Shown: positions 8,081 through 17,246 of the stretch, one piece after another
Layout: each line of letters starts with the position of its first letter
Numbering within the stretch: the first letter of the stretch is position 1
Source: Romboutsia weinsteinii
GTDB taxonomy: Bacteria > Bacillota > Clostridia > Peptostreptococcales > Peptostreptococcaceae
NCBI RefSeq assembly: GCF_002250835.2
Contig: NZ_NOJY02000025.1
Span: forward strand, 1-43,319
DNA: 43,319 nt
Direction of reading: 5' to 3'
Notes under the pieces: model-generated
Seen by the model: the letters and a program-made list of their open reading frames with translations, nothing else
What the model was told of the DNA's origin: nothing
Database searches by the model: none
Made by a program: the position numbers and the translations under genes

Positions 8081-8097
8081 ATACCTATTAGGGGTAT
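8081..8097 (+). promoter_or_regulatory. CsoR-like copper operator in the copA promoter
   Basis: ATACCTATTAGGGGTAT is a 17-base pseudo-dyad with ATACC and GGTAT ends around a G-rich centre. This is the layout of CsoR sites before copper genes in Bacillus. It overlaps a candidate -10 (TAATAT at 8077) that is 17 bases from TTGATT at 8054, so repressor binding would block RNA polymerase. The csoR gene itself is not in the window. Confidence 0.7.
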
Positions 8098-8159
8098 ATA
8101 AAAAATATGATTCATTATACATAAAAATACATAAAATAAAAAATGAGAGGTGATTTAAA

Positions 8160-10661
8160 GTGAGCAAAAGCACAGTAAATGAAAATTATAAAATAAGTGG
8201 TATGAGTTGTGCAGCATGTGCAAAGGCGGTCGAAAGAGTTGTCAAAAAACTTGACGGAGTAGAAGGCCAAAGTGTAAATATAGCAACTGAAAAACTGAAT
8301 ATAGAATACGATAAGTCTAAAGTTAGCTTTGATGAAATAAAATCAGTTATTGAGAAGGCCGGATACGGAGTAGAGGAAGAAAAGAAAAACAAAGATGTAG
8401 ACATGAAAATAGAAGGTATGACTTGTGCAGCATGTGCTAAAGCAGTAGAAAGAGTAGTAAAAAAATTAGACGGGGTTGAGAATGTTAGCGTTAATATAGC
8501 AACAGATAAGGCTAATATTAGTTATAATCCATCAAAGGTAAAGTTAGTGGAAATAAGATCGGCAATAGAAAAAGCAGGTTATAAACCAGTAGAAGAAAAC
8601 TTAAATAAAAAAACTGATGGAGTAGATGAAGATAGGATAAAAAAAGAAAAGGAAATGAAAACTTTATTTACTAAATTTATTATTGCAACTATATTTGCAA
8701 TTCCATTATTTTATATAGCCATGGGGCCAATGGTTCCAAAACCAATAGGACCATGGCCAGTACCTGAAATAATAGACCCAATGAAAAATACATTAAATTT
8801 TGCAATTATACAGATAGTTTTAGTATTACCAATAATGGCTGCAGGATATAAATTCTATATAAATGGAACAAAATCACTTTTAAGTGGAAGCCCTAATATG
8901 GATACTTTAGTTGCAATAGGAACATCAGCTGCATTTTTATATAGTTTATATACAACTATACAAATAGCAAATGGAACTGTTGAAACTATGCACCATCATC
9001 AACTATATTATGAAAGTGCAGGTATAATAATAGCACTTATTTTATTAGGAAAGTATCTAGAAAGTAGATCTAAAGGAAAAACTTCAGAAGCTATTAAAAA
9101 GCTTATGGGACTTCAACCTAGAACTGCAATAGTTATATCAAATGGTCAAGAAATTGAAACTCCAATTGAAGAAGTTGTGGTTGGTGACGTTATATTAGTA
9201 AAGCCAGGAAGTAAAATACCTGTGGATGGAATAGTAATTGAAGGTCATACTTCGGTAGATGAATCTATGCTTACAGGTGAAAGTATACCAGTAGAAAAAA
9301 ATACTAGGGACAGAGTAACAGGAGCTAGTATAAATAAAAATGGTATGATTAAATTTAAAGCAGAGAAAGTAGGGAGTGATACTGCCCTTGCTCAAATAAT
9401 CAAATTAGTAGAAGATGCTCAAGGTACTAAGGCACCTATTGCTAAGCTTGCAGATACAGTATCAGGATATTTTGTACCAGCAGTAATTTTTATAGCTTTA
9501 GCGGCTGCATTACTTTGGTATTTTGTGGGTGGAAAAGATTTAGTATTTTCACTTACAATATTTATATCAGTATTAGTAATAGCTTGCCCATGTGCACTAG
9601 GACTTGCAACTCCTACAGCTATAATGGTAGGTACAGGAAAAGGCGCAGAAAATGGTATACTTATTAAAGGTGGAGAAGCACTAGAATCTACTCATAAAGT
9701 AAATACAATAATATTTGATAAGACAGGTACAATTACAGAAGGTAAGCCAAAGGTAACAGATATTGTATTAAGTGAAGGAGTAGACGAACAATACTTTGTA
9801 AAAATAGCTGCAAGTGCAGAAAAAGGATCTGAACATCCGCTTGGAGAAGCCATAGTAAAGTGTGGAGAAGAAAGAAATATTGAATTCTTAGAAGTTAATG
9901 ATTTTAAAGCTATACCGGGTCATGGTATAGAGGTAAGTATAGATAACAAAAAAGTTTTATTAGGAAATAAAAAACTTATGAATGATAGGAATATAAGTCT
10001 TTCTAGCTTAGAACAAAAATCTGATGATTTAGCTAGAGAAGGAAAGACACCAATGTATATTGCTATGGATGGTAATATATCTGGAATAATTGCAGTAGCA
10101 GATGTTGTTAAAGAAAGTAGTAAAAAGGCTATAGAAAAGCTTCATAATATGGGTATCAAAGTAGCTATGGTTACAGGTGACAATAAAAAAACTGCTGAAG
10201 CTATAGCCAAACAAGTTGGTATTGATATTGTACTTGCAGAAGTATTACCAGAAGATAAATCTAATGAAGTAAAGAAATTACAAGATAAAGGAAACTTTGT
10301 TGCAATGGTAGGAGATGGTATTAACGATGCACCAGCACTTGCAAAGGCAGATATAGGTATAGCAATAGGAAGTGGTACAGATGTTGCTATGGAGTCTGCT
10401 GACATAGTGCTTATGAGAAGTGACTTAATGGATGTTCCAAATGCTATTAAGCTAAGTCATGATACTATAAAAAACATAAAGCAAAACTTATTCTGGGCAT
10501 TTGGATATAACACAGTAGGTATACCTGTAGCAGCAGGGCTATTATATATGTTTGGAGGACCACTATTAAATCCAATGATAGCAGCAGCAGCTATGAGTTT
10601 AAGCTCTGTATCTGTTGTATCAAATGCACTTAGACTTAAGAACTTTAAAGCCTATAAATAA
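8160..10661 (+). CDS. copA: Copper-exporting P1B-type ATPase
   Basis: The 833-residue ATPase pumps Cu+ out of the cell. Two N-terminal HMA metal-binding domains carry GMSCAAC (residues 14-20) and GMTCAAC (86-92). The membrane CPC motif is at Cys476-Pro477-Cys478, the phosphorylation site is DKTGT (Asp520), the HP motif lies in SEHPLGEA, and the hinge GDGIND is at 718-723. The final helix has [15 protein letters not shown], the Cu+-specific signature. The two HMA domains share 19 identical residues in a row after the first Cys, showing a fairly recent internal duplication. Start GTG 8160, with GAGAGGTG eight bases upstream. A CsoR-like operator lies about 65 bp before the start. No copZ chaperone follows. 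Confidence 0.95.
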   Translation: MSKSTVNENYKISGMSCAACAKAVERVVKKLDGVEGQSVNIATEKLNIEYDKSKVSFDEIKSVIEKAGYGVEEEKKNKDVDMKIEGMTCAACAKAVERVVKKLDGVENVSVNIATDKANISYNPSKVKLVEIRSAIEKAGYKPVEENLNKKTDGVDEDRIKKEKEMKTLFTKFIIATIFAIPLFYIAMGPMVPKPIGPWPVPEIIDPMKNTLNFAIIQIVLVLPIMAAGYKFYINGTKSLLSGSPNMDTLVAIGTSAAFLYSLYTTIQIANGTVETMHHHQLYYESAGIIIALILLGKYLESRSKGKTSEAIKKLMGLQPRTAIVISNGQEIETPIEEVVVGDVILVKPGSKIPVDGIVIEGHTSVDESMLTGESIPVEKNTRDRVTGASINKNGMIKFKAEKVGSDTALAQIIKLVEDAQGTKAPIAKLADTVSGYFVPAVIFIALAAALLWYFVGGKDLVFSLTIFISVLVIACPCALGLATPTAIMVGTGKGAENGILIKGGEALESTHKVNTIIFDKTGTITEGKPKVTDIVLSEGVDEQYFVKIAASAEKGSEHPLGEAIVKCGEERNIEFLEVNDFKAIPGHGIEVSIDNKKVLLGNKKLMNDRNISLSSLEQKSDDLAREGKTPMYIAMDGNISGIIAVADVVKESSKKAIEKLHNMGIKVAMVTGDNKKTAEAIAKQVGIDIVLAEVLPEDKSNEVKKLQDKGNFVAMVGDGINDAPALAKADIGIAIGSGTDVAMESADIVLMRSDLMDVPNAIKLSHDTIKNIKQNLFWAFGYNTVGIPVAAGLLYMFGGPLLNPMIAAAAMSLSSVSVVSNALRLKNFKAYK

Positions 10662-10678
10662 AATAACTATCAAAAAAA

Positions 10679-10715
10679 ATCTATCTACACTATAAGTATA
10701 GATAGATTCTTTTTA
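10679..10715 (+). terminator. Intrinsic terminator of copA
   Basis: AATCTATCTA at 10679-10688 pairs with TAGATAGATT at 10699-10708, followed by CTTTTT. Confidence 0.85.
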
Positions 10716-10744
10716 TAAATTAAATTAACTAAATATAAATATGA

Positions 10745-11404
10745 TTAAAGATTATAAACATTAAATTTGTAAGCTTATTCTTAGACTTATTTTCATGTAT
10801 ATTTGTAATACTAATAGTAGCATTTCGAATAAAGAAATATGAAAAAATAAAGCTAAGCGAAATTAAATTAATATCAGAACATTTAATTCAAAATTATATA
10901 AAAGGTTTTGGCATAGGGTTATTACAGATGAATCTAGTTACATTAATATTATTAATGATAGGTGTAGTAGAGATATAATTATTATCAAGTAAATTAGTTG
11001 GCTTCGAGGCAATACATTTAGTTGTAATTATAAGCATAGGTTGGATAATCCAAGGTGCATCAGAGGAATTGGTTACGAGAGGTTGGATGATGAATGTACC
11101 AGAAAAAAGATACAATACTACATTTGCAGTCATTCTATCTTTATCTTTATTTGCTCTATTACATCTAGAAAATCCGAACATTGATCTAATATCCATAATC
11201 AATATTATTTTAGTCGGATTAGTATTTAGCCTTTATGTTATATAAACTAATTGATTTATGGGGAGCATGTGGAATGCACTCACCTTGGAATCTTGTACAA
11301 GGAAATGATATTTTGACTGGTGGTTTATTTGGTCCAGAAGCTGGTATAATAACTACATTTGTTATAATTACAAGTATATTAATACTATTTAGTAATAATA
11401 AATA
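10745..11404 (+). pseudogene. Decayed CPBP (CAAX-like) membrane protease gene
   Basis: Translating across frames gives a recognisable CPBP intramembrane protease with the GASEELVTRGW core (the EExxxR motif) and, further on, ALLHLENPN (the conserved His helix). It is broken. There is no start codon in frame, a TAA interrupts it at 10976-10978, and another TAA follows at 11243-11245, where the reading resumes in the +1 frame as LWGACGMHSPWNLVQGN. Relatives usually have about 20 more residues between the VQGN and TGG segments, so a deletion is likely too. It lies between copA and the bmp lipoprotein gene with no clear promoter. I see it as a relic of a once-intact gene, not a sequencing problem, because there are several independent lesions. 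Confidence 0.85.
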
Positions 11405-11488
11405 AAAAGAGAGGCATACTAGGGTAAAGAATTGTAATTCGAAATCTTATGGTAACTAATGGTATAATAATATTTCTTAAAATATATA

Positions 11489-11517
11489 TTGACAAAAACT
11501 TTAAAAGATGTGATAAT
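11489..11517 (+). promoter_or_regulatory. Promoter of the BMP lipoprotein gene
   Basis: TTGACA at 11489-11494 and GATAAT at 11512-11517 are 17 bases apart. Transcription would start near 11524, leaving a leader of about 155 bases before the ATG. Confidence 0.75.
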
Positions 11518-11523
11518 CGATAA

Positions 11524-11650
11524 AGAAAATGGCAGATATACTTTAATTTAGTTCAGAGAAACTAAGAAGGTACTTATATAATTTAAGTATTATTACCTAA
11601 TACTATAATTTTGAGTTACCACCCTCTTGTTTTATAACAGGAGATTTTTT
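11524..11650 (+). promoter_or_regulatory. Structured leader with internal terminator (candidate attenuator)
   Basis: Between the promoter and the bmp gene lies a complete intrinsic terminator. CTCTTGTT (11624-11631) pairs with AACAGGAG (11636-11643, one G-U pair) around a TTAT loop, followed by ATTTTTT. Upstream are further hairpins: TTAGTT against AACTAA near 11556-11572, and GGTA against TACC near 11576-11598. An AAGAAGG segment around 11570 could pair imperfectly with CCCTCTT and so act as antiterminator. I could not match it to purine, T-box, glycine or other riboswitches that I know. Confidence 0.55.
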
Positions 11651-11680
11651 GTATACTGACTAGCATCAGGAGGAATTGAC

Positions 11681-12712
11681 ATGAAATTAAAAAAATTATT
11701 ATCATTAGGAATGACTGCAGTTTTATCGACATCTTTATTAGTAGGATGTTCAACAAAAGATAAAAATGAAGGACAAAGTGGGAAGCAAATTAAAGTTGCT
11801 ATGATAACTGACGTGGCAGGAGTAAACGACCAAAGTTTTAACCAAAGTGCATGGGAAGGTCTTCAATTAGCAGAAAAAGAATTAGGAATAAAAGCGAGCT
11901 ACTTAGAATCAAAGCAAGATTCTGATTATGTTTCAAATATTGAAACTTTAGTAGATGAAGAAGTTGACTTGATAGTTGGTGTAGGTATGAAATTAGCTGA
12001 TGCCATAAAAGAAGGTGCAGAACAATACCCAGAACAAAAATTTGCATTAGTAGATGAAACGTATGAGAATATACCAGAAAACGTTGAAACTATATTATTT
12101 AATGCAGAGCAATCAGCTTACTTAGTTGGATTAGTAGCAGGTAAGATGACAAAAACGAATAATGTTGGATTTATAGGTGGAATGGAATTACCAGTTATAG
12201 ATACTTTTAAATATGGATACATGGCAGGGGTAAAAGCTGCTAACCCAGAGGCAACAATACAAGATCAATATGCAAACTCATTTACAGACCAAGCAAAAGG
12301 TAAGGCAATAGCTAACCAAATGTACTCAAAAGGTGCAGATACTATATTTATAGCAGGTGGAGATGTTGGAACAGGTGCTATAGAAGCAGCTAAAGAACTT
12401 GGAAAGTACGCAATCGGTGTAGATAGAGATCAAAGTAGCTTAGCTCCAGAAAATGTTATAACTTCAGCTATAAAAAGAGTTGATGTAGGTATATATGAGA
12501 CAGTTAAAGGATTAGTAGAAGGAAACTTTAAAGGTGGAACTTCAACTACTTATGGACTTGATGAAAATGCAGTAGGTATAGCAGATACTACTAAAAATCT
12601 AGTACCACAAGATGTTATAGATTTCGTAAATGAACAAGCTGCTAAATTCCAAAAAGGTGAATTAACAGCTCCTAAAACTAAAGCAGAATATGAAGCAATA
12701 GTAAATAAATAA
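11681..12712 (+). CDS. BMP-family nucleoside-binding lipoprotein (PnrA-like)
   Basis: The 343-residue protein is a secreted, lipid-anchored substrate-binding protein of the basic membrane protein/PnrA family. Such proteins capture nucleosides for a CUT2-type ABC importer. The signal peptide ends in a lipobox, LLVGC, with the lipidated Cys at residue 23. The mature part has two alpha/beta lobes, including ITDVAGVNDQSFNQSAWEG, the family's characteristic first strand and loop. ATG with a CAGGAGGA ribosome binding site. No ATPase or permease genes follow, so the transporter must be encoded elsewhere or the protein is an orphan. Expression may be controlled by the leader terminator just upstream. 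Purine nucleosides are the probable ligands by family, not proved here. Confidence 0.88.
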   Translation: MKLKKLLSLGMTAVLSTSLLVGCSTKDKNEGQSGKQIKVAMITDVAGVNDQSFNQSAWEGLQLAEKELGIKASYLESKQDSDYVSNIETLVDEEVDLIVGVGMKLADAIKEGAEQYPEQKFALVDETYENIPENVETILFNAEQSAYLVGLVAGKMTKTNNVGFIGGMELPVIDTFKYGYMAGVKAANPEATIQDQYANSFTDQAKGKAIANQMYSKGADTIFIAGGDVGTGAIEAAKELGKYAIGVDRDQSSLAPENVITSAIKRVDVGIYETVKGLVEGNFKGGTSTTYGLDENAVGIADTTKNLVPQDVIDFVNEQAAKFQKGELTAPKTKAEYEAIVNK

Positions 12713-12720
12713 TAAATACA

Positions 12721-12751
12721 AAAGCAAACTCATTAAGAGTTTGCTTTTTTT
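12721..12751. terminator. Bidirectional terminator shared by bmp and the Ca2+ ATPase
   Basis: AAAGCAAACTC at 12721-12731 pairs with GAGTTTGCTTT at 12737-12747, with T on the plus side. The stop codon and last codons of the minus-strand ATPase lie in the loop and the 3' arm, so the two genes converge on one hairpin. Confidence 0.85.
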
Positions 12752-15522
12752 ATATAACGAGAATATACACCTTTTGAATATTTCTTAAGTATTTTAAGTA
12801 TAAGCTTAACTATTTCATTTAATATGAGTACAGTAGATGAAAGTAATATTATCTTAATCCACATGGACATACTTAAAGAAACTGCATTAAAGAAACCTTG
12901 GAATATCTGAGTAAAGAGTACTTGAACTACCCCTGTTATCAAAATAACTAGCAAAGCTAATTTATTTTTGAAAAAGTTTGGGAGAGTACTGTTAAATCCA
13001 AACTCTCTACAATTTAAAGCATTAAACAATGCACTAAATGCAAATAGAGAAAATATTACTGTACCTTGTTCGCTTTCTGAAGCCCCGAGAATATTAAATA
13101 AATACTGGGAGTATACTATTGAGAAGATTAGCATTGCATTTATAAATATATTTATCATCATAGATTTAGCGATTATCCCAGCTTTTCTGCTTATAGGCTT
13201 TCTATTTAAAACATAGTCTCTTACTGGTTCAAGTCCAAGTGCAAGTGCAGGTGGTCCATCCATTATAATATTTACCCACAACAATTGTATAGTTGTAAAT
13301 GGCATCTCTCTACCCATCAGTTGAGATACTATGGCTATTACAAATGCAACAATATTTACAGTTAATTGAAACTGGATGAATCTTTGGAAGTTTTCATATA
13401 TACCACGTCCCCATTTTATACCGTTAACTATTGTAGCAAAACTATCATCAGTTAATATAATATCTGCAGCATTTTTAGATACTTCAGTACCTGATATACC
13501 CATTGCAATACCAACATCAGCCTTATTAAGAGCTGGAGCATCGTTTATACCGTCTCCTGTTACGGCTACAACCTCTCCATTTTCCTGAAGGCAAGAGACT
13601 ATCCTCATCTTTGTGTCAGGCTTACTTCTTGCAACTATTGATATATTTTTAATTTCTTCTTTTAAATCTTCATCATCTAAAGTATCAATATAGCTGGCTT
13701 CAACAGCTCTCTTACCATTTTTTAGTAATCCAATTTCTTCACCTATTGCAGTAGCAGTATTTATATTATCACCTGTTAGCATCTTTACTTCTACGCCTGC
13801 ATTATATGCTATATCTATTGATTCTCTTACGCCATCTCTTAATGGATCTATTATACCTACAAATCCACTAAAAACTAAATCATTGGCATTATCAATAATA
13901 CTTAAGTCACTATCTAAGGCAATTTCATTTTCTGCTGTAAGAGCAACTTCACTTAAAGAAGAATCAAACTTTTTATATGCAAATCCCAGCGTTCTCATTG
14001 ATTTAATTTGAAGCTTTCTTATTTCACTAAGTAGTCTTTTTTGATATATAGGGTTCATAGGTACAATACTATTACCTTCTTGTATATAAGAGCATTTTTT
14101 TATTAATATTTCAGGTGCTCCTTTACATAATAAAATATTGCAACTATCTTTATTTATAAGCGATGACATTCTTTTTTTATCAGAACTAAATGGAACTTGA
14201 GAAATCAACTTTGTTTCTTTTCTAATCTTATTATAATTTCTGTCTATATTAAATAATAGTAGTGCACATTCTGTAGCGCTACCAATATATTTATATGTAT
14301 AACAATCTTTTTCTAGGTCTGCAGTTGAGTTTATTATACAATTATCCTCAAAGTAACTATGACTAGTATAATTAGCCTTGTCCACATACTTTCCATCAAT
14401 ATAAGCTATTTCTACCATCATTCTATTTTGAGTTAGCGTACCGGTTTTATCAGAGCAGATGACTGATACAGATCCAATAGTCTCACAAGCTTCTTTTTTA
14501 GTTACCAAAGCATTAATCTTAGCCATCTTTTGCATAGTTATTGCAAGAGTAACATTTATCATAGTAGGAAGTCCCTCTGGTACTGTAGCTACTATCAATG
14601 CAATACAGACTAGATATATATCTTTTGCTGGTTCAAGGGATTGTAGAAAAGGTAATATACCGCTTGTATCAATTTTTATACCTCCACTGATTTGCATTTT
14701 AAATATCATAAAGAAGCAAAGAAGTGTAGCTATTATTCCTGAGATTAAAGCAATACTTCCTCCTAGTTTTCCAAGTCTTAATTGTAGAGGTGTTTCAGAA
14801 TCTCCTGGAGCAAGGTTTTGTGCTATTTGTCCCATTTCAGTATGATCTCCAATTGATGTTACAACCATTACACCTCGACCATATGCTACAAGTGTACCTC
14901 CAAACACCATATTAATTTGCTTTGCGGGTATAGTATCTTGTTCTATTATCCCAGTTTTAGAATCCAAGATCTCCATATCTATTACTTCATCTGCTTTTTT
15001 TACTACATCAGCAGATTCTCCTGTAAGTATATCTTCTCTTACTTTTAAGTTTATAGATTCTAAAAGCCTTCCATCAGCAGGTATCATGTCGCCAGTTTCT
15101 ATGTAAACAATATCTCCAGGAACAAGATTATTTTTTTTGATTTGAATTATTTTGCCATCTCTTAAAACTTTTACCTCAATATTTTCTGTTAACTTAGATA
15201 ACGCGTGGGCAGCTTTTTTTGATTTACTTTCTGTAATTATACCGATTGAAATTCCAAGCAAAATAGCGCCGATTATTCCTAAAGAGTCGTGAAATTCTCC
15301 AACGAAAGAACTTACTATAGCTGCCCCCCATAATATTAATATCATAGGTTCAGTAAGACTTTTACCAAGCTCGTCCCAAAAAGATCTACCTTCCGGTATT
15401 GTAAATTCATTTAGTCCATATTTTTTCTTCCGCTCGTCTATATCACGGGAGTTTAACCCAACATCAGGGTTTACTTTTAAATATTTCAAAGCTTCATTTG
15501 TTGATTTATTATAGAACCTCAT
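12733..15522 (-). CDS. P2-type calcium-transporting ATPase (PMCA/SERCA-like)
   Basis: The 929-residue P-type ATPase has a cation-ATPase N domain, the phosphorylation motif CSDKTGTLTQ (Asp358) and the GDGIND hinge at 656-661. Ten membrane helices are expected. Helix 4 carries PEGLP (residues 315-319, Glu316), and a later helix has NIIMDGPPALALG, giving the Asn and Asp that complete a calcium site in SERCA/PMCA. QFQLTVNIVA in helix 5 is closer to PMCA pumps, which move one Ca2+ per cycle. It should export Ca2+ at the plasma membrane; Mn2+ is a possible alternative. ATG start preceded by GAGGGGGAT. The last codons form part of the terminator shared with the bmp gene. The length matches the family. 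Confidence 0.88.
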   Translation of the reverse strand: MRFYNKSTNEALKYLKVNPDVGLNSRDIDERKKKYGLNEFTIPEGRSFWDELGKSLTEPMILILWGAAIVSSFVGEFHDSLGIIGAILLGISIGIITESKSKKAAHALSKLTENIEVKVLRDGKIIQIKKNNLVPGDIVYIETGDMIPADGRLLESINLKVREDILTGESADVVKKADEVIDMEILDSKTGIIEQDTIPAKQINMVFGGTLVAYGRGVMVVTSIGDHTEMGQIAQNLAPGDSETPLQLRLGKLGGSIALISGIIATLLCFFMIFKMQISGGIKIDTSGILPFLQSLEPAKDIYLVCIALIVATVPEGLPTMINVTLAITMQKMAKINALVTKKEACETIGSVSVICSDKTGTLTQNRMMVEIAYIDGKYVDKANYTSHSYFEDNCIINSTADLEKDCYTYKYIGSATECALLLFNIDRNYNKIRKETKLISQVPFSSDKKRMSSLINKDSCNILLCKGAPEILIKKCSYIQEGNSIVPMNPIYQKRLLSEIRKLQIKSMRTLGFAYKKFDSSLSEVALTAENEIALDSDLSIIDNANDLVFSGFVGIIDPLRDGVRESIDIAYNAGVEVKMLTGDNINTATAIGEEIGLLKNGKRAVEASYIDTLDDEDLKEEIKNISIVARSKPDTKMRIVSCLQENGEVVAVTGDGINDAPALNKADVGIAMGISGTEVSKNAADIILTDDSFATIVNGIKWGRGIYENFQRFIQFQLTVNIVAFVIAIVSQLMGREMPFTTIQLLWVNIIMDGPPALALGLEPVRDYVLNRKPISRKAGIIAKSMMINIFINAMLIFSIVYSQYLFNILGASESEQGTVIFSLFAFSALFNALNCREFGFNSTLPNFFKNKLALLVILITGVVQVLFTQIFQGFFNAVSLSMSMWIKIILLSSTVLILNEIVKLILKILKKYSKGVYSRYIKKANS

Positions 15523-15844
15523 AATTTTATCCCCCTCGTAAGATTACGAATTTGTAAGAGTATATGATGCTATAAAATAATATATGCGTTTAATTATGTA
15601 ATCAGATAGAAATTAGTAAAAAAGTTTTAATCTAAAATAATAATATTATGAAGTGAAAAACGTTTCGTTGATTATTTTTTAATACAACATTTTATAAAAA
15701 TAAAAAAATCTTGATTAAATAAAGAAAACACGAATATTACTTAAATAAATAAAAGAATATTTTCGTATTTTGATTTGCGTTTTTGTAAAATATGAACCAT
15801 AATTATATCGACACAGTATATAACAAAAGGAGGGAGATTTTAAT
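15523..15844. other. AT-rich divergent intergenic region between the Ca2+ ATPase and nhaA
   Basis: No gene is supported here. The region holds a small dyad CGTAA-GA-TTACG at 15536-15547 close to the ATPase start, an AAACGTTT palindrome at 15658-15665, and the strong AGGAGGG ribosome binding site of nhaA at 15828-15834. A minus-strand open frame at 15715-15954 runs antisense to nhaA and has no binding site. Confidence 0.5.
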
Positions 15845-17045
15845 ATGCAAATTAGCAACATATTAAAAACAAAAAGAAATAAAAGATTTGAACCAGAGGT
15901 GTTAACCAGGCACGTTACTTGTAATATCAACGATAATCGCAATAATAGTCGCAAATAGTCCTTTAAAAGAACTGTATCATCATGTATTTAGTGGGATAAA
16001 TATATTGCCAAACTTTAATGTACATATGCTAATAAATGACTTATTAATGGCAATTTTCTTCTTAGTAGCGGGGTGTGAGATAAAACATGAATTACTTCAT
16101 GGAAATTTATCCACATTTAAAAAAGCATCATTCCCAGTAATTGGGGCTATTGGTGGAGTAACAATACCAGCTGTAATCTTTATTATATTTAATTATCAAA
16201 CTAAGTTTGTAAATGGAATAGGGGTACCTATATCTACAGATATAGCTTTTGCTGTAGGAATATTTATGATTTTAAAAAATAAGTTAAATCCAGGTCTAAA
16301 AGTATTTTTATTATCTCTAGCGGTTGTAGATGATTTAATTTCAATACTAGTTATAGGTATTGCTTATTCATCACATATTAATCTTTTGGGAATAGTAGGG
16401 GCACTTGCTATAATGTGTATTTTAGTTTCTATGAACAAAATCCTAAAAATAAATAAAGCATGGCCATATCTATTAGCGGGAATAGTACTTTGGTATTTTG
16501 TTTATATAAGTGGAATACACTCAACAATAAGTGGAGTATTACTAGCAATAGCACTACCTTCTAGATCTTTAAAAAATGAAATTAGTTTATTAAATTTAGT
16601 CCAAGAAAAATTTTCACCTATTTGTAATTATATTATACTTCCGTTATTTGCATTTTCTAATACCGGAATAAACTTAGGTGTTAGTATAAACTATAGCGAG
16701 GTAAATACTCTTATGTCAGGAATAGTTATTGCATTAGTAGTTGGAAAACCACTTGGCATAATGTTATTTACATATGTAGCAACTAAGCTACATATAACTG
16801 AAAAACCACAAAATACATCATGGAGTTCTATTTTACAGGTTGGGATGCTTGCAGGTATCGGATTTACAATGTCTATATTTGTAGCAGAGATAGCATTTGG
16901 GTATAGCATTCAGATTATAGATGCGGCTAAAATTTCAATATTAATAGCTGCTATGGCGTCAATAGGACTTACTTATACGACAATAATATTAAGTAGCATA
17001 TTGAGTAAAATTCATATTTTTTCTCGTGTATCTAGTGGGAGATAA
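15845..17045 (+). pseudogene. nhaA: Na+/H+ antiporter NhaA, interrupted by a one-base insertion
   Basis: Starting at ATG 15845, ten bases after AGGAGGG, the frame reads 22 residues (MQISNILK...RFEPEVLTR) and then runs to an early stop near 15956. In the +1 frame the protein continues from 15909 as GTLLVISTIIAIIVANSPLKELYHH through to 17045, an NhaA-type antiporter. Deleting one C of the CC at 15906-15907 restores a single frame of about 399 codons (E. coli NhaA has 388). The catalytic LAVVDDLISILVI motif, with the two membrane aspartates, is intact. It is therefore either a very recent loss of function or a sequencing error. A start inside the second frame, for example ATG 16005, would lack the first helix. 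Confidence 0.85.
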
Positions 17046-17078
17046 ATAATAAGTAAAATTAAATTTATTATATATAAA

Positions 17079-17117
17079 GGTTGCCTTAAAGTAATATATT
17101 TTAGGGCAACTTTTTTA
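17079..17117 (+). terminator. Intrinsic terminator of nhaA
   Basis: GGTTGCCTTAAA at 17079-17090 pairs with TTTTAGGGCAAC at 17099-17110 (one G-U pair), followed by six T. Confidence 0.85.
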
Positions 17118-17177
17118 TTGATGGTAAAATTTAAGGTTATAATAATAGAAGATTTGTATGATTTTATTATAATTAAC

Positions 17178-17186
17178 TGATATAAT
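17178..17186 (+). promoter_or_regulatory. Extended -10 promoter before the LytS-like kinase
   Basis: TGATATAAT at 17178-17186 is an extended -10 (TGnTATAAT), 61 bases before the kinase start. No good -35 was seen, which is acceptable for extended -10 promoters. Confidence 0.5.
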
Positions 17187-17246
17187 ATATTCATATATTT
17201 TGACGAAATAGGTAAAACTAGAAAATAATCAGCAACTGGAGGAACA

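Noticed and set aside
14459..14845. 128-codon plus-strand frame inside the Ca2+ ATPase
   Set aside because: It is the shadow of the conserved phosphorylation region on the other strand and has no binding site.
15658..15665. AAACGTTT palindrome as a cre site
   Set aside because: Aligned on the central CG, it fails several fixed positions of the cre consensus on both strands.
15715..15954. 79-codon minus-strand frame over the nhaA start
   Set aside because: It overlaps the binding site and first codons of nhaA in antisense, with no start signal of its own.
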